From an uncultured Clostridia bacterium (GTDB taxonomy: Bacteria; Bacillota; Clostridia; Oscillospirales; Ruminococcaceae), in contig CAMCPM010000010.1 of the NCBI GenBank assembly GCA_945876755.1, forward strand, positions 24,138 to 88,137: a stretch of DNA of 64,000 bases, written 5' to 3'. The first letter of the stretch is position 1. Each line of letters starts with the position of its first letter. This document shows positions 1 to 8,627 of this stretch, piece by piece. The notes beneath the pieces are model-generated. The model had not been told where the DNA came from and did not search any database. It worked only from the letters and a program-made list of their open reading frames with translations. Position numbers and translations under genes: made by a program.

Positions 1-1071
1 TTTCTAAGCTCAAGAGTCTTGATGATAGCCGCAGGACGCAGGTCGAATACCTTATCCACCGCTTCTGCAAGCTTTTCATCTGAAACATTGCCTGTACCGA
101 ATGTATCAACCATAATTGAAACAGGCTTTGCAACGCCGATAGCATAAGCAAGTTCTACCTCGCATTTATCAGCAAGTCCTGCTGCAACGATATTCTTTGC
201 AACATATCTTGCCGCATATGCAGCGCTGCGGTCAACCTTTGTGGGGTCCTTTCCGCTGAATGCTCCGCCGCCGTGACGTGCATATCCGCCGTAGGTATCA
301 ACTATGATTTTTCTTCCGGTAAGTCCGCTGTCACCCTGAGGACCGCCGATCACAAAACGTCCTGTGGGGTTTACGAAGTATTTTGTATCAACAAGCAGCT
401 CTGCGGGAACAACAGGCTTGATGACCTTTTCTATAATATCCGCACGGATTTTCTCCAGCGGTACCTCTGCGGCGTGCTGTGATGACACAACAATTGTATC
501 GACTCTTACAGGTTTGCCGTCCTCATACTCAACAGTAACCTGAGTTTTTCCATCGGGACGAAGATAAGGCAACACTCCTGTTTTTCTGACATCGGTAAGC
601 TTCTTTGCAAGCTTATGAGCAAGAGAGATCGGCATAGGCATAAGCTCGGCAGTTTCGTTGCAGGCATAGCCGAACATCATTCCCTGGTCGCCTGCGCCTG
701 TCATAAAGTCGTCTGTGTTCTCTCCTGATTTATGTTCAAGCGCCTCGTCAACGCCCATTGCAATGTCCGAGGACTGCTCGTCGATTGACTGAAGTACAGA
801 ACAGGTATGTCCATCAAAGCCGTATTTTGCGCGGTCGTAGCCGATATCAATTACGACCTGTCTAACAATTTTAGGAATATCCACATAGCAGCTTGTAGAT
901 ATTTCACCCATACAAAGAACCATTCCTGTTGTTGTAGCAGTTTCGCAGGCAACACGTCCCATAGGATCCTGAGCGAGAATTGCGTCAAGTATAGCGTCGG
1001 AAATCTGGTCGCATATTTTGTCAGGATGTCCCTCTGTTACCGACTCAGATGTAAAAAGCATTTTTGACATA
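1..1071 (-). CDS. metK: S-adenosylmethionine synthetase (3' end outside window)
   Basis: Makes S-adenosylmethionine from methionine and ATP in the cytoplasm. The minus strand from ATG 1071 reads [20 protein letters not shown], the typical MetK amino terminus. Further on it contains [12 protein letters not shown] (methionine and ATP loop) and [19 protein letters not shown], both family signatures. About 357 codons are present; the family is near 395, so the last roughly 40 residues lie off the left edge. It is a single transcription unit with its own promoter and a SAM-I riboswitch directly upstream, so expression should fall when SAM is plentiful. Confidence 0.97.
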
Positions 1072-1086
1072 CAAATCATCCTTTCT

Positions 1087-1126
1087 TAAAAAAACAAGAA
1101 CAGCGCCCGGAATACTCCAAGCGCTG
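1087..1126 (-). terminator. Intrinsic terminator of the SAM-I riboswitch
   Basis: On the minus strand a CAGCGC/GCGCTG stem (1101-1106 with 1121-1126) is followed by a T-rich run (1087-1100) just before the metK ribosome binding site. It sits between the SAM aptamer and the gene, as expected for a transcription-terminating OFF switch. A small perfect hairpin at 1128-1148 between aptamer and terminator probably takes part in the alternative pairing. Confidence 0.85.
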
Positions 1127-1147
1127 CGAATTTTTACTGTAAAAATT

Positions 1148-1258
1148 CCTCATCTCTCGGATAACTCCGCAGGATTTAGCACCTTTCCTGACAAGCAAGC
1201 GCTTGCAATTAGGTTGCCGGGCTTCACAGGACCAGTTCCTCCGCCACTCTTGATAAGG
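1148..1258 (-). ncRNA. SAM-I (S-box) riboswitch
   Basis: The minus strand carries the S-box consensus in order: an AAGAGTGGCGGAGGAACTGG-like 5' part, CCTGTGAAGCCCGGCAACC, AGGTGCTAAATCCTGC, and a closing GAGAGATGAGG. P1 is formed by 1252-1258 pairing with 1148-1154 (one G-T wobble). In this family SAM binding stabilises P1 and permits the downstream terminator. Its position before metK fits feedback control of SAM synthesis. Confidence 0.97.
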
Positions 1259-1277
1259 TTATTTAATTCATATAACA

Positions 1278-1306
1278 AGTATATCACTGTTTACGACGTT
1301 TGTCAA
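1278..1306 (-). promoter_or_regulatory. metK promoter
   Basis: On the minus strand TTGACA (1301-1306) and TATACT (1278-1283) are separated by 17 bp, upstream of the SAM-I aptamer and just past the ribU stop codon. This is a near-consensus sigma-A promoter. Confidence 0.85.
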
Positions 1307-1313
1307 CACATTT

Positions 1314-2000
1314 TTACAAATTCCAAATAATGATAACAGCTGTGCAGGTTGCTACAAGAAAAGCTGCTATAATGTAAACGAAAGCATATTTCTTCATATG
1401 TCCTCCGCTTTCTCCTGCAGTCGGCGCTTCGGGAAGAACGTGAGCTTTTTTCATAATCGTTGAAAGTGGTTTATACAGCAGCATAGTAATAGCACTGTTG
1501 AGTACGGCTTTTATCAAGTTAAACGGCAGGAAAACAGGAATAAGCATACCTGCAACTGTTTCTCTGGGAGTACCCATATACAAAGGTGTAATAAGATAAT
1601 TCCACGCCAGCATAAGTACAGTCATAAGAATCGTTCCGCTTGCAAGACCTATAACTGCGCCTTTTATCGTATGTATTTTTTTGTAAACTATCGCAGCTGT
1701 ACACGCAAAAGCAGAAGTAGAAATAAAGTTCATCAGCGCACCTATAGGACCTGTGCTGCTTATCGTTACCATTTCGACAAGCGAGACAACCGCAGACATA
1801 AGCAGTGAAGCAAGCGGTCCGAACATAAAACCGCCGACCGTTATTATAACGTCCTTTGGCTCATATTTCAGAAAGAGAACAACAGGTATTCTGAAAATGA
1901 ATACTGCTATGTAAGCAAGTGCAGTCATTACCGACAGAACAACAAGCTTTTTTGTGTTCATTCGTGAATTGCTTTCGTTTTTAAGTACTGTGTTTTCCAT
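1314..2000 (-). CDS. ribU: Riboflavin ECF transporter substrate-binding subunit RibU
   Basis: A 228-residue hydrophobic protein with about six membrane segments. It contains LKYEPKDVIITVGGFMFGPL, which matches the conserved 'KYE..D....GGF..GP' segment of RibU S components. RibU captures riboflavin in the membrane and works with the shared ECF ATPases and EcfT, which are not in this window. The FMN riboswitch directly upstream independently supports riboflavin specificity. A linker near residues 195-205 is followed by a further C-terminal membrane helix (about 205-226) that many RibU proteins lack. The ATG at 2000 has an AAGGTGG ribosome binding site. Confidence 0.93.
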   Translation of the reverse strand: MENTVLKNESNSRMNTKKLVVLSVMTALAYIAVFIFRIPVVLFLKYEPKDVIITVGGFMFGPLASLLMSAVVSLVEMVTISSTGPIGALMNFISTSAFACTAAIVYKKIHTIKGAVIGLASGTILMTVLMLAWNYLITPLYMGTPRETVAGMLIPVFLPFNLIKAVLNSAITMLLYKPLSTIMKKAHVLPEAPTAGESGGHMKKYAFVYIIAAFLVATCTAVIIIWNL

Positions 2001-2043
2001 AAGATTACCACCTTAATAAATTTATTAATAAGAGCAATCCGTA

Positions 2044-2080
2044 ACAGAAAACGCCTGCGGAAAATACATTCCACAGGCGT
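2044..2080 (-). terminator. FMN riboswitch terminator
   Basis: A perfect ACGCCTG/CAGGCGT stem (2051-2080 on the minus strand) is followed by a T-rich tract (TTTTCTGTT). It lies between the FMN aptamer and ribU, as in transcription-terminating riboswitches. Confidence 0.75.
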
Positions 2081-2117
2081 ACTCGCGCAAAAATCTTGCT
2101 GAAATTTCGCGTTTGTT

Positions 2118-2247
2118 TCTTTCATCCGGACTATACCGTCGGTTCTGGAATTTCACCAGATCGGCAGAAGCTTTCGCTCTGCTCGTGGACTCAAACTATT
2201 CATGAGAATGTTTTTACCACCGGTGAGGACTTGCACCTCGCCCTGAA
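2118..2247 (-). ncRNA. FMN riboswitch (RFN element)
   Basis: The minus strand shows the RFN hallmarks in order: TTCAGGGCGAGGTGCAA, CCTCACCGGTGGT, GAGTCCACGAGC, a variable stem, GATCTGGTGAAATTCCAG, ACCGACGGTATAGTCCGGAT and a closing GAAAG. In this family FMN binding switches off the downstream riboflavin gene, here ribU. Confidence 0.97.
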
Positions 2248-2279
2248 ACAGGTTGCTGATATTCAATTTTTATGAGGAA

Positions 2280-2723
2280 TTATTCCTCTGTATCTTCGTC
2301 CTCTTCTTCAAAATCAAATTCGAGAAGCTCGCCGCAGCCGGGACAGGTCATAGAACCTTCCTCAAGCATACCCTCGTTAAGACAGATAGTGTCGCCGCAG
2401 CTTGGGCATACAACCTCGTAAAGCTCGTCGTCATCATCGTCGTAACAGTCACAGTCATCGTCATAGCAATCGCAGTCATCATCGCAGCAGCAGTCATCGT
2501 CAATTTCATAGAAATCGCGCTCAACTTCGCCAAGATCCTCATCAATTGTATCGACTACCTCAACGATCTCATCGATCTGATCCTGAATATCCTCTGCTGC
2601 AAGAGCCATATCCTGAAGAATATCAGCCATTGCGAGAATAACTTTGCCTTCCTTTGTGGACTCGTCGATCTGAAGTCCCTCAATAAGGCCTTTAAGATAA
2701 GCAGTCTTTTCACCAAGCTTCAT
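2280..2723 (-). CDS. Acidic zinc-ribbon protein (CD1247 N-terminal-domain type)
   Basis: A 147-residue, very acidic protein. Residues 1-70 are helical and resemble the 'CD1247 N-terminal domain' found in many Clostridia. Residues 75-99 are almost pure Asp and Cys with a repeated DCDCYDDD unit. Residues 106-130 form a zinc ribbon (CPSCG and CPGCG), and the tail is Glu/Asp-rich. The gene lies just downstream of efp in the same orientation, an arrangement I recall from related genomes. The function is unknown; the family name is from memory. The low-complexity Cys/Asp tract is the unusual part. Confidence 0.75.
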   Translation of the reverse strand: MKLGEKTAYLKGLIEGLQIDESTKEGKVILAMADILQDMALAAEDIQDQIDEIVEVVDTIDEDLGEVERDFYEIDDDCCCDDDCDCYDDDCDCYDDDDDELYEVVCPSCGDTICLNEGMLEEGSMTCPGCGELLEFDFEEEDEDTEE

Positions 2724-2776
2724 AGGTTAATCCTCCTTTACGGACATATAATTTAAATTATGCACAAAGAGCAGAA

Positions 2777-3346
2777 TTATGCACGCTCCATGTACTCGCC
2801 TGTTCTTGTGTCGATTCTGATTGTCTCGCCCTCGTTGATAAAGAGAGGAACCTTAACTTCTGCACCTGTTTCGAGGGTTGCGGGCTTTGTAGCATTTGTA
2901 GCTGTATTGCCTGCAAAACCGGGGTCTGTCTGAGCAACCACAAGGTCAACAAAGTTCGGGGGCTCTACTGCAAATACCTTGCCCTTGTAAGAGCAAACCT
3001 TGCACATCATTTCTTCCTTAACGAACTTGAAGTTGTCGGAAAGCTCAGCGCTGCTGATAGGAACCTGCTCGTAAGTCTCGGGATCCATAAAGTAGTAAAG
3101 ATCGCCGTCTGTGTAGGAATACTGCATATCCTTTCTCTCAACAAAAGCTGTAGGGAACTTTGCGGAAGGGTTGTAGCTCTTTTCAATTACGGAGCCTGTA
3201 ATAACGTTCTTGATCTTGGTTCTTACGAAAGCAGCGCCTTTACCGGGCTTAACGTGCTGGAATTCAACTACCTGCAATACGTTGCCGTCTTCTTCAAAGG
3301 TAACGCCGTTTCTGAAATCGCCTGCTGTAATCATAAAATTAACCAT
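2777..3346 (-). CDS. efp: Elongation factor P
   Basis: EF-P binds stalled ribosomes between the P and E sites and helps form peptide bonds at consecutive prolines. The protein is 189 residues, close to the usual 185-188. The KOW-like first domain contains the conserved loop [16 protein letters not shown], whose tip Lys is the usual modification site. The C-terminal OB domain ends in [14 protein letters not shown], a standard EF-P ending. No modification enzyme is seen nearby. Confidence 0.97.
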   Translation of the reverse strand: MVNFMITAGDFRNGVTFEEDGNVLQVVEFQHVKPGKGAAFVRTKIKNVITGSVIEKSYNPSAKFPTAFVERKDMQYSYTDGDLYYFMDPETYEQVPISSAELSDNFKFVKEEMMCKVCSYKGKVFAVEPPNFVDLVVAQTDPGFAGNTATNATKPATLETGAEVKVPLFINEGETIRIDTRTGEYMERA

Positions 3347-3386
3347 CCTTAGAATAAATTTTTTCGCACATACATAGCTTACATAT

Positions 3387-3415
3387 ATTTTACTACATAT
3401 TTTTCAATTTTGCAA
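3387..3415 (-). promoter_or_regulatory. Candidate efp promoter
   Basis: On the minus strand TTGCAA (3410-3415) and TAAAAT (3387-3392) are separated by 17 bp, about 40 bp upstream of the efp start codon. The remainder of the 207-bp gap between efp and rpsU holds only the rpsU terminator. Confidence 0.6.
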
Positions 3416-3489
3416 GTGTTTTTCGCATTTTTTCCGAATTGGCGGTAATATTTTTTGCCGCGCACGAAAATTAATACGTTCTTGCCGCA

Positions 3490-3524
3490 AATTTAAAAGC
3501 GGACAGATTTTATTCTGCCCGCTT
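3490..3524 (-). terminator. rpsU terminator
   Basis: A 10-bp stem (AAGCGGGCAG with CTGTCCGCTT, one wobble, 3497-3524) with an 8-nt loop is followed by a TTTTAAATTT tract on the minus strand, just downstream of the rpsU stop codon. Confidence 0.85.
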
Positions 3525-3553
3525 TCTTGCAACTAAGCGTTAATAATTAACAA

Positions 3554-3727
3554 TTAATACTTACGCTTACGAGCAGCTTCGGACTTCTTCTTACGCTTAA
3601 CCGAAGGCTTCTCATAGTGTTCTCTTTTACGAACTTCAGCGATAACGCCGTCCTTAGCGCAGCTTCTCTTGAAGCGCTTGAGAGCGGTATCCAAAGATTC
3701 GTTTTTACCAACACGAATTTCTGCCAA
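3554..3727 (-). CDS. rpsU: 30S ribosomal protein bS21
   Basis: A 57-residue basic protein reading [20 protein letters not shown] at the start and ending [11 protein letters not shown], a textbook bS21 that helps mRNA engage the 30S subunit. The start is a TTG codon at 3727, preceded by GGAGGG with good spacing; no ATG is available in a suitable place. It has its own promoter and terminator, so it appears to be transcribed alone. Confidence 0.95.
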   Translation of the reverse strand: MAEIRVGKNESLDTALKRFKRSCAKDGVIAEVRKREHYEKPSVKRKKKSEAARKRKY

Positions 3728-3784
3728 TTTAATTCCCTCCCTTTGCCATGCGGCAGAGGTTTATATACAAGATATAACTATTTA

Positions 3785-3814
3785 ATTATACCGTATATAC
3801 CCTTAGCTTGTCAA
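3785..3814 (-). promoter_or_regulatory. rpsU promoter
   Basis: On the minus strand TTGACA (3809-3814) and TATAAT (3785-3790) are separated by 18 bp, about 58 bp upstream of the rpsU TTG start. Both hexamers are perfect consensus. Confidence 0.85.
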
Positions 3815-3878
3815 GAGTAATTCAAAAAAAACTAAACAAAAAATGCTGATATTTTTCAGTAAGGTTACATAAAGGGAA

Positions 3879-6293
3879 TTATTTTACAACAATATTTACA
3901 AGTCTGCCCTTTACATAAATTTCCTTAACTATATTTTTGCCGTCTATTGCAGCCGCAACCGCACCGTCAGCCTTTGCAATTTCAAGAACTTCAGGCTGTT
4001 CTGCATCGGCGGGGATCATTATCTTTGCCTTGATCTTGCCGTTTACCTGTACTGCGACCTCGATAGTGCTGTCAACGCAGAGTGCTTCATCGTACTTGAC
4101 CCATTCCTGCTCGCTGAGTATGCCGCCGAAGATACTGTTATACATTTCCTCGGTAATATGCGGAGCAAACGGATTGAGAATAATAAGCAAGCTTCTCAGT
4201 TCAGCCTTGTTGATGCTGCCGAGAGCGTAAATTTCGTTCAGCAGACTCATCATTGCGGCAACGGCAGTATTGAACTTCATTGACTCAATATCTTCGCTGA
4301 CCTTTTTAATGGTCTTGTGCATTGAGGACATAAGCTCGCTGCGGTATTCATCGCCGTCAACAAGAATGTCCTGCAAGCCCCAAACCCTGTCAAGGAAACG
4401 CTTGCAGCCCTTCATGCTGCTGTCGTTCCAAGGTGCAGCCTGCTCATAGTCGCCCATAAACAGAACGTAAACGCGAAGTACATCCGCACCGTAATTATCA
4501 ACAACATCGTTGGGGTCAATGGTATTTCCTCTCGACTTGCTCATCTTCTCGCCGTCCGGTCCGAGGATAAGACCCTGTGCGGTACGCTTTGCATAAGGCT
4601 CGTCAACAGGCACTTCTCCGATATCGTAGAGGAATCTGTGCCAGAAACGGGAGTAGATCATATGACGTGTAACGTGCTCCATACCGCCGTTGTACCAATC
4701 AACGGGAAGCCAATATTTCAGTGCCTCCTTGGAAGCGAACTCTTTATCATTGTTCGGGTCACAGTAGCGGAGGAAGTACCATGATGAACCTGCCCACTGA
4801 GGCATTGTATCGGTTTCACGCTTTGCATCGCCGCCGCACTTGGGGCACTTGCAGTTCACGAAAGAATCAATTTTAGCAAGAGGACTTTCGCCGTCCGAAC
4901 CGGGCTGGAAATTGTCCACGGGTGGAAGCTTCAGCGGAAGCTCATCATATGGAACGGGAACCATTCCACAGTGAGGACAATGCACGATAGGAATAGGTTC
5001 GCCCCAGTATCTTTGACGGTTGAACGCCCAGTCCTTCATTTTGTACTGAACGCCCTTTTCGCCTACGCCCTTTTCGGCAAGGATGCCGAGAACCTTTTCG
5101 ATAGCATCCTTCTTGTTCGTAATACCGTTAAGTATACCTGAGTTGACCATTTCACCGTCGCCCGTATAGGCTTCCTTGGAAATGTCGCCTCCCTTGATTA
5201 CTTCGATAATGTCGATACCGAATTTCTTTGCAAAGTCGTAGTCACGGGTATCGTGAGCAGGCACCGCCATGATTGCGCCTGTGCCGTAGCCCATCATTAC
5301 ATAGTCTGCAACATACACGGGAATTTCCTTACCGGTAAGAGGGTTGATCGCCGTAAGTCCCTCTATCTTAACGCCTGTTTTATCCTTGACAAGCTGGGTT
5401 CTCTCGAACTCGCTCTTCTTTGCACACTCAGCCTTATAAGCGTCAAGAGCGTCAATATTTGCGATTTTATCTCTATACTTCTCGATGATTGGGTGTTCGG
5501 GAGCGATAACCATAAATGTTACGCCGTAAAGAGTATCGGGACGTGTAGTATAAATACGGAGCTTCTCACCGTTTTCCTTTATCTCAAAATTAACGAATGC
5601 GCCTGTAGACTTGCCTATCCAGTTCTCCTGCTGGAGACGGATATTAGGCAGGTAGTTTACCTCATCAAGTCCCTGAAGCAGCTTGTCGGCATACTCGGTA
5701 ATGCGGAGGTACCATACTTCCTTAGTCTTCTGCACGATATCGCTGTGACAGATATCGCACTTGCCGCCCTGTGAGTCCTCATTGGAAAGGACTACCTTAC
5801 AGCTTGGGCAGTAGTTTACCAGTGTTTTATCTCTGAAAACAAGACCGTTCTCAAACATTTTGAGGAATATCCACTGAGTCCACTTATAGTAATTTTCATC
5901 GGTGGTATCAACAACTCTTGACCAATCAAAGGAGAAGCCTACACGTTTGAGCTGGTTTGTAAACTTTACGATATTGTTATCGGTAACGATCCTTGGGTGT
6001 ACGCCCGTTTTAACGGCAGTATTCTCGGTAGGCAGACCGTATGCGTCAAAGCCTATGGGGAACAGAACGTTATAGCCCTGAAGTCTGCGCTTGCGGCTTA
6101 CAACTTCAAGTCCCGAATAAGCCTTTATGTGACCGACGTGCATACCTGCTCCGGACGGATAAGGAAACTCTACAAGAGCGTAAAACTTCGGCTTTTTGCT
6201 GCCTGTTTCCGCTTTGAAAGTACCATGCTCATCCCAGTATTCCTGCCACTTTTTTTCTGTGGCGGCGAAATCGTATCTTTCCAAAAAAATCAT
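3879..6293 (-). CDS. leuS: Leucyl-tRNA synthetase
   Basis: Class I aminoacyl-tRNA synthetase charging tRNA-Leu, 804 residues, a normal bacterial length. The HIGH-type motif lies in PYPSGAGMHVGHIKAY (near residue 50). A large CP1 editing domain with TRPDTLYGVTFMV and AHDTRDYDFAKKFG follows. CP1 also carries zinc-binding Cys pairs (CPSCK and CDICH). The signature GEKMSKSRGNT is near residue 580. No T-box leader is visible upstream; only about 50 bp separate it from the preceding membrane-protein gene. Confidence 0.98.
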   Translation of the reverse strand: MIFLERYDFAATEKKWQEYWDEHGTFKAETGSKKPKFYALVEFPYPSGAGMHVGHIKAYSGLEVVSRKRRLQGYNVLFPIGFDAYGLPTENTAVKTGVHPRIVTDNNIVKFTNQLKRVGFSFDWSRVVDTTDENYYKWTQWIFLKMFENGLVFRDKTLVNYCPSCKVVLSNEDSQGGKCDICHSDIVQKTKEVWYLRITEYADKLLQGLDEVNYLPNIRLQQENWIGKSTGAFVNFEIKENGEKLRIYTTRPDTLYGVTFMVIAPEHPIIEKYRDKIANIDALDAYKAECAKKSEFERTQLVKDKTGVKIEGLTAINPLTGKEIPVYVADYVMMGYGTGAIMAVPAHDTRDYDFAKKFGIDIIEVIKGGDISKEAYTGDGEMVNSGILNGITNKKDAIEKVLGILAEKGVGEKGVQYKMKDWAFNRQRYWGEPIPIVHCPHCGMVPVPYDELPLKLPPVDNFQPGSDGESPLAKIDSFVNCKCPKCGGDAKRETDTMPQWAGSSWYFLRYCDPNNDKEFASKEALKYWLPVDWYNGGMEHVTRHMIYSRFWHRFLYDIGEVPVDEPYAKRTAQGLILGPDGEKMSKSRGNTIDPNDVVDNYGADVLRVYVLFMGDYEQAAPWNDSSMKGCKRFLDRVWGLQDILVDGDEYRSELMSSMHKTIKKVSEDIESMKFNTAVAAMMSLLNEIYALGSINKAELRSLLIILNPFAPHITEEMYNSIFGGILSEQEWVKYDEALCVDSTIEVAVQVNGKIKAKIMIPADAEQPEVLEIAKADGAVAAAIDGKNIVKEIYVKGRLVNIVVK

Positions 6294-6342
6294 TCCTTTG
6301 CTATATTAATGCGGATATTTCCGCTTATTATCATTTGCAAGC

Positions 6343-6741
6343 TTACTGCGTACCGTTGTCCGCGGCATTTTCTCCCGAAGCCGCATATGTTTCCTTGAAA
6401 TACGCATTTATGTTACTGCCGAATATTAATATCAGCAGCACAATAACGTCAAGTAATGCCGTTACACCTACAGCTATTACATACGCAGGAAGGAAATCCC
6501 CTGTAAACTTAGCCGCAACTGCGCTTATCAATGCAAGCGCAGGTACGTCCGCAATGCGAAGTATCACCGTAAAATTACGGGCAGTAAGGCTTCCCTTTTT
6601 TATGTAGTAGGCGGCAGCAAAGCCCATTGCCGCCATCAGTATATTGAAAGTGAACAGAGAAAAAGCAGATATTAAAAAGCACATGACCGACACAACGGCA
6701 GCTGTCCTTCTGCCCTTTTCTGCGTTGTCCGACAGCATCAT
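6343..6741 (-). CDS. Small integral membrane protein, unknown function
   Basis: 132 residues with about four hydrophobic segments (roughly 15-35, 37-50, 60-80 and 88-110), a short basic N terminus (EKGRR) and a soluble Ala/Asn-rich tail. I do not recognise a family. It lies between rsfS (6 bp upstream) and leuS, apparently in one transcript. GGAG stands 9 bp before the ATG at 6741; two successive ATG codons are possible starts. Confidence 0.7.
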   Translation of the reverse strand: MMLSDNAEKGRRTAAVVSVMCFLISAFSLFTFNILMAAMGFAAAYYIKKGSLTARNFTVILRIADVPALALISAVAAKFTGDFLPAYVIAVGVTALLDVIVLLILIFGSNINAYFKETYAASGENAADNGTQ

Positions 6742-6747
6742 CAGGCA

Positions 6748-7101
6748 TCACTCCAGATATTGTTTTATGTCAACCTCGTGACCATCGCTCCAAAGGCGCT
6801 CCAGATTATAAAAATCACGGGTCTCCTTATAGAAAATATGAACAACAATGTCGGAATAATCAAGTATTATCCAATTTGAGCCGTTATTGCCCTGGACCTG
6901 CTTAGGCTCTCTGCCCATTTCCTTGAGTCTGAACTCAAGCTCGTCCGCAAGAGATTTGGTATGGGTTGAAGAAGTACCGTCTGCAATTATAAAATAATCC
7001 GCAAGGATTGTCAAGTCCCCTATTCCTATTACACGGATATCCTCCGCTTTTTTGCTGTCGAGAATTTTTACCGCCGAAGCAATAAGTTCTTCCTGAGTCA
7101 T
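6748..7101 (-). CDS. rsfS: Ribosomal silencing factor RsfS
   Basis: A 117-residue DUF143/Iojap protein. In this family it binds uL14 on the 50S subunit and blocks subunit joining under starvation. Conserved stretches visible are DYFIIADGTSSTHTKSLADE, WIILDYSDIVVHIFYKETR and YNLERLWSD. Its ATG overlaps the stop of yqeK by four bases, indicating translational coupling in the yhbY-nadD-yqeK-rsfS cluster, a common Firmicutes order. Confidence 0.95.
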   Translation of the reverse strand: MTQEELIASAVKILDSKKAEDIRVIGIGDLTILADYFIIADGTSSTHTKSLADELEFRLKEMGREPKQVQGNNGSNWIILDYSDIVVHIFYKETRDFYNLERLWSDGHEVDIKQYLE

Positions 7102-7697
7102 TGAATTTCAGCCCTTTCCTTTTCTTTTTTCTTTTCATTGGCATATTGATTATACGCATTTATTGTGTGATAAGGCAGCATTGAGCCTTTTGCGACCACA
7201 TCCGTTATTGAAAATCTCAGCGCCTCCAGCATTGCCTTTTCTATGCTCTGGTATGCCGTTTTGCGCATTTTATTAACGTCCTTATAGGTTCTGTCCGCAG
7301 AAATAAGATCCGCAAGATATATTATCTCTTCAAGTCTGCTCATTTCCGACCTGCCAACAGTATGATATCTGACTGCGTTCAGCATATCGTCATCATGGAT
7401 ATTCAGAACGTGTTCGGCATACCACGCTCCTGCAATGGCATGGTAAAGCGGCGGAGTAACAAGTTCAACGTCAGAAACGCTCATAGAGGATTTTTTAACC
7501 ATTTCAAGCTGTTCGTCCTTTGGGATCTCTTTGCAGATATCGTGCATAAGTCCTGCAAGATACGCCTTTTCAGGTTCGGAATAATCATAATGCAGAGCAA
7601 GCTTTTCAGCCTCTTCCGCAACATTAAGGCTATGCTGGAATCTTTTTTTCGATAATCTTATGTCAAGGATATCTGTCAGCTCGGCAGCGGAATACAT
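7098..7697 (-). CDS. yqeK: HD-domain hydrolase YqeK (Ap4A hydrolase family)
   Basis: A 199-residue HD-superfamily protein. Metal ligands are visible in FQHSLNVAEEAEKL (His), AGLMHDICKEIP (His-Asp), YHAIAGAWYAE, and AVRYHTVGR with the later YLADLISADR Asp. YqeK proteins hydrolyse diadenosine tetraphosphate symmetrically; that activity is from family knowledge. It sits between nadD and rsfS and overlaps rsfS by four bases. Confidence 0.93.
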   Translation of the reverse strand: MYSAAELTDILDIRLSKKRFQHSLNVAEEAEKLALHYDYSEPEKAYLAGLMHDICKEIPKDEQLEMVKKSSMSVSDVELVTPPLYHAIAGAWYAEHVLNIHDDDMLNAVRYHTVGRSEMSRLEEIIYLADLISADRTYKDVNKMRKTAYQSIEKAMLEALRFSITDVVAKGSMLPYHTINAYNQYANEKKKEKERAEIQ

Positions 7698-7710
7698 TTA
7701 AAATTCCCCC

Positions 7711-8322
7711 TTATCGGACGGTATAGAGCTTATGCTCCAAAATATATTTTACTACATTTTCGGGAACATAGCAAGATATATTGCAATTTTTTTTGATTTT
7801 TTCCCGTATTTCCGTAGATGACATCTCATAAGCGTCGGTATTAATAAGCAATATCTCTCCGAAGCTGCGGAGCCTTTCCGCCTGCGCTTCAAGCTTGTCC
7901 ATGTCCATTTCACCGTTCTCACGGGAGGCAGCAATAATGGTACACATAGAAAGTATCTCTCTGTAATTGCGCCATCTTTCAAATGACAGCAGCATATCGC
8001 TGCCCATGATGAAAAACAGCTTGTCATCGGGATAAGCTTCACGAAAATGCCGCAGTGTATTGACCGTATAGCTCACCTCGGGAAGTGATATCTCATAATC
8101 GCTGACGGTGACGAATGGCATATCCGCAAAGGCAAGTCTGCACATTTCAAAGCGGTCTGCACAGGATGCAGGCTTGCGCTCGTTATTCTGCTTGAACGGA
8201 GAAATCGCCGTTGGCATAACGATTACCTCATCAAGCTCCACCTTGCTGTAAATCTGCCTGACAAGATTAACGTGACCGTTGTGTATCGGGTCGAAGCTTC
8301 CGCCGAAAATCGCCCTGCGCAT
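7711..8322 (-). CDS. nadD: Nicotinate-nucleotide adenylyltransferase
   Basis: Transfers AMP from ATP to nicotinate mononucleotide in NAD synthesis. The protein is 203 residues from ATG 8322. It contains GGSFDPIHNGHVN (T/HxGH nucleotide-binding motif) and MSSTEIREKI (ISSTxxR motif). The reading frame is open for 46 more codons upstream, but that extension lies inside yhbY and is not conserved-looking. The ATG at 8322 overlaps the yhbY stop codon by one base. Confidence 0.95.
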   Translation of the reverse strand: MRRAIFGGSFDPIHNGHVNLVRQIYSKVELDEVIVMPTAISPFKQNNERKPASCADRFEMCRLAFADMPFVTVSDYEISLPEVSYTVNTLRHFREAYPDDKLFFIMGSDMLLSFERWRNYREILSMCTIIAASRENGEMDMDKLEAQAERLRSFGEILLINTDAYEMSSTEIREKIKKNCNISCYVPENVVKYILEHKLYTVR

Positions 8323-8615
8323 CACTTGACCTTCAGGTCGATTTTCGGATTCTGAGGATTGCGCTTGAAAAGCACGAACTTGTTTCCGATGACCTGCACT
8401 ACCTCGGATTTTGTTTTTTCCGCAAGCTCGTTTGCCGCCTCGGCAGGAGACAGCATACAACCGTCCTGCACCTTCATTTTGATAAGCTCTCTCGCTTTAA
8501 GTGCGTCGAAAACCTGAGTCACCAGCGTGTCGATTATACCGTTTTTGCCTACCTGCAAAATTGTATCCTCGGTTGAAGCAATGCTTCTGAGTTTTGCTCT
8601 CTGTTTACTGTTCAT
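8322..8615 (-). CDS. yhbY: RNA-binding protein YhbY (CRM domain)
   Basis: 97 residues forming a single CRM domain. It starts MNSKQRAKLRSIAS and has the GxxG loop in LQVGKNGI, followed by the expected helix ARELIKMKVQDGC. Family members associate with pre-50S particles. It begins the nadD-yqeK-rsfS cluster and lies 12 bp downstream of tsaD, so it may share the tsaD transcript. Confidence 0.93.
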   Translation of the reverse strand: MNSKQRAKLRSIASTEDTILQVGKNGIIDTLVTQVFDALKARELIKMKVQDGCMLSPAEAANELAEKTKSEVVQVIGNKFVLFKRNPQNPKIDLKVK

Positions 8616-8627
8616 ATAATCAATCCT

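Noticed and set aside
6294..6342. T-box leader for leuS
   Set aside because: Only about 50 bp lie upstream of leuS, with a small GCGGA/TCCGC hairpin and no T-box sequence or terminator.
8323..8460. 46-codon N-terminal extension of NadD
   Set aside because: The extension lies wholly inside yhbY in another frame and is not NadD-like; the ATG at 8322 starts exactly at the conserved MRRAIFGGSFDP.
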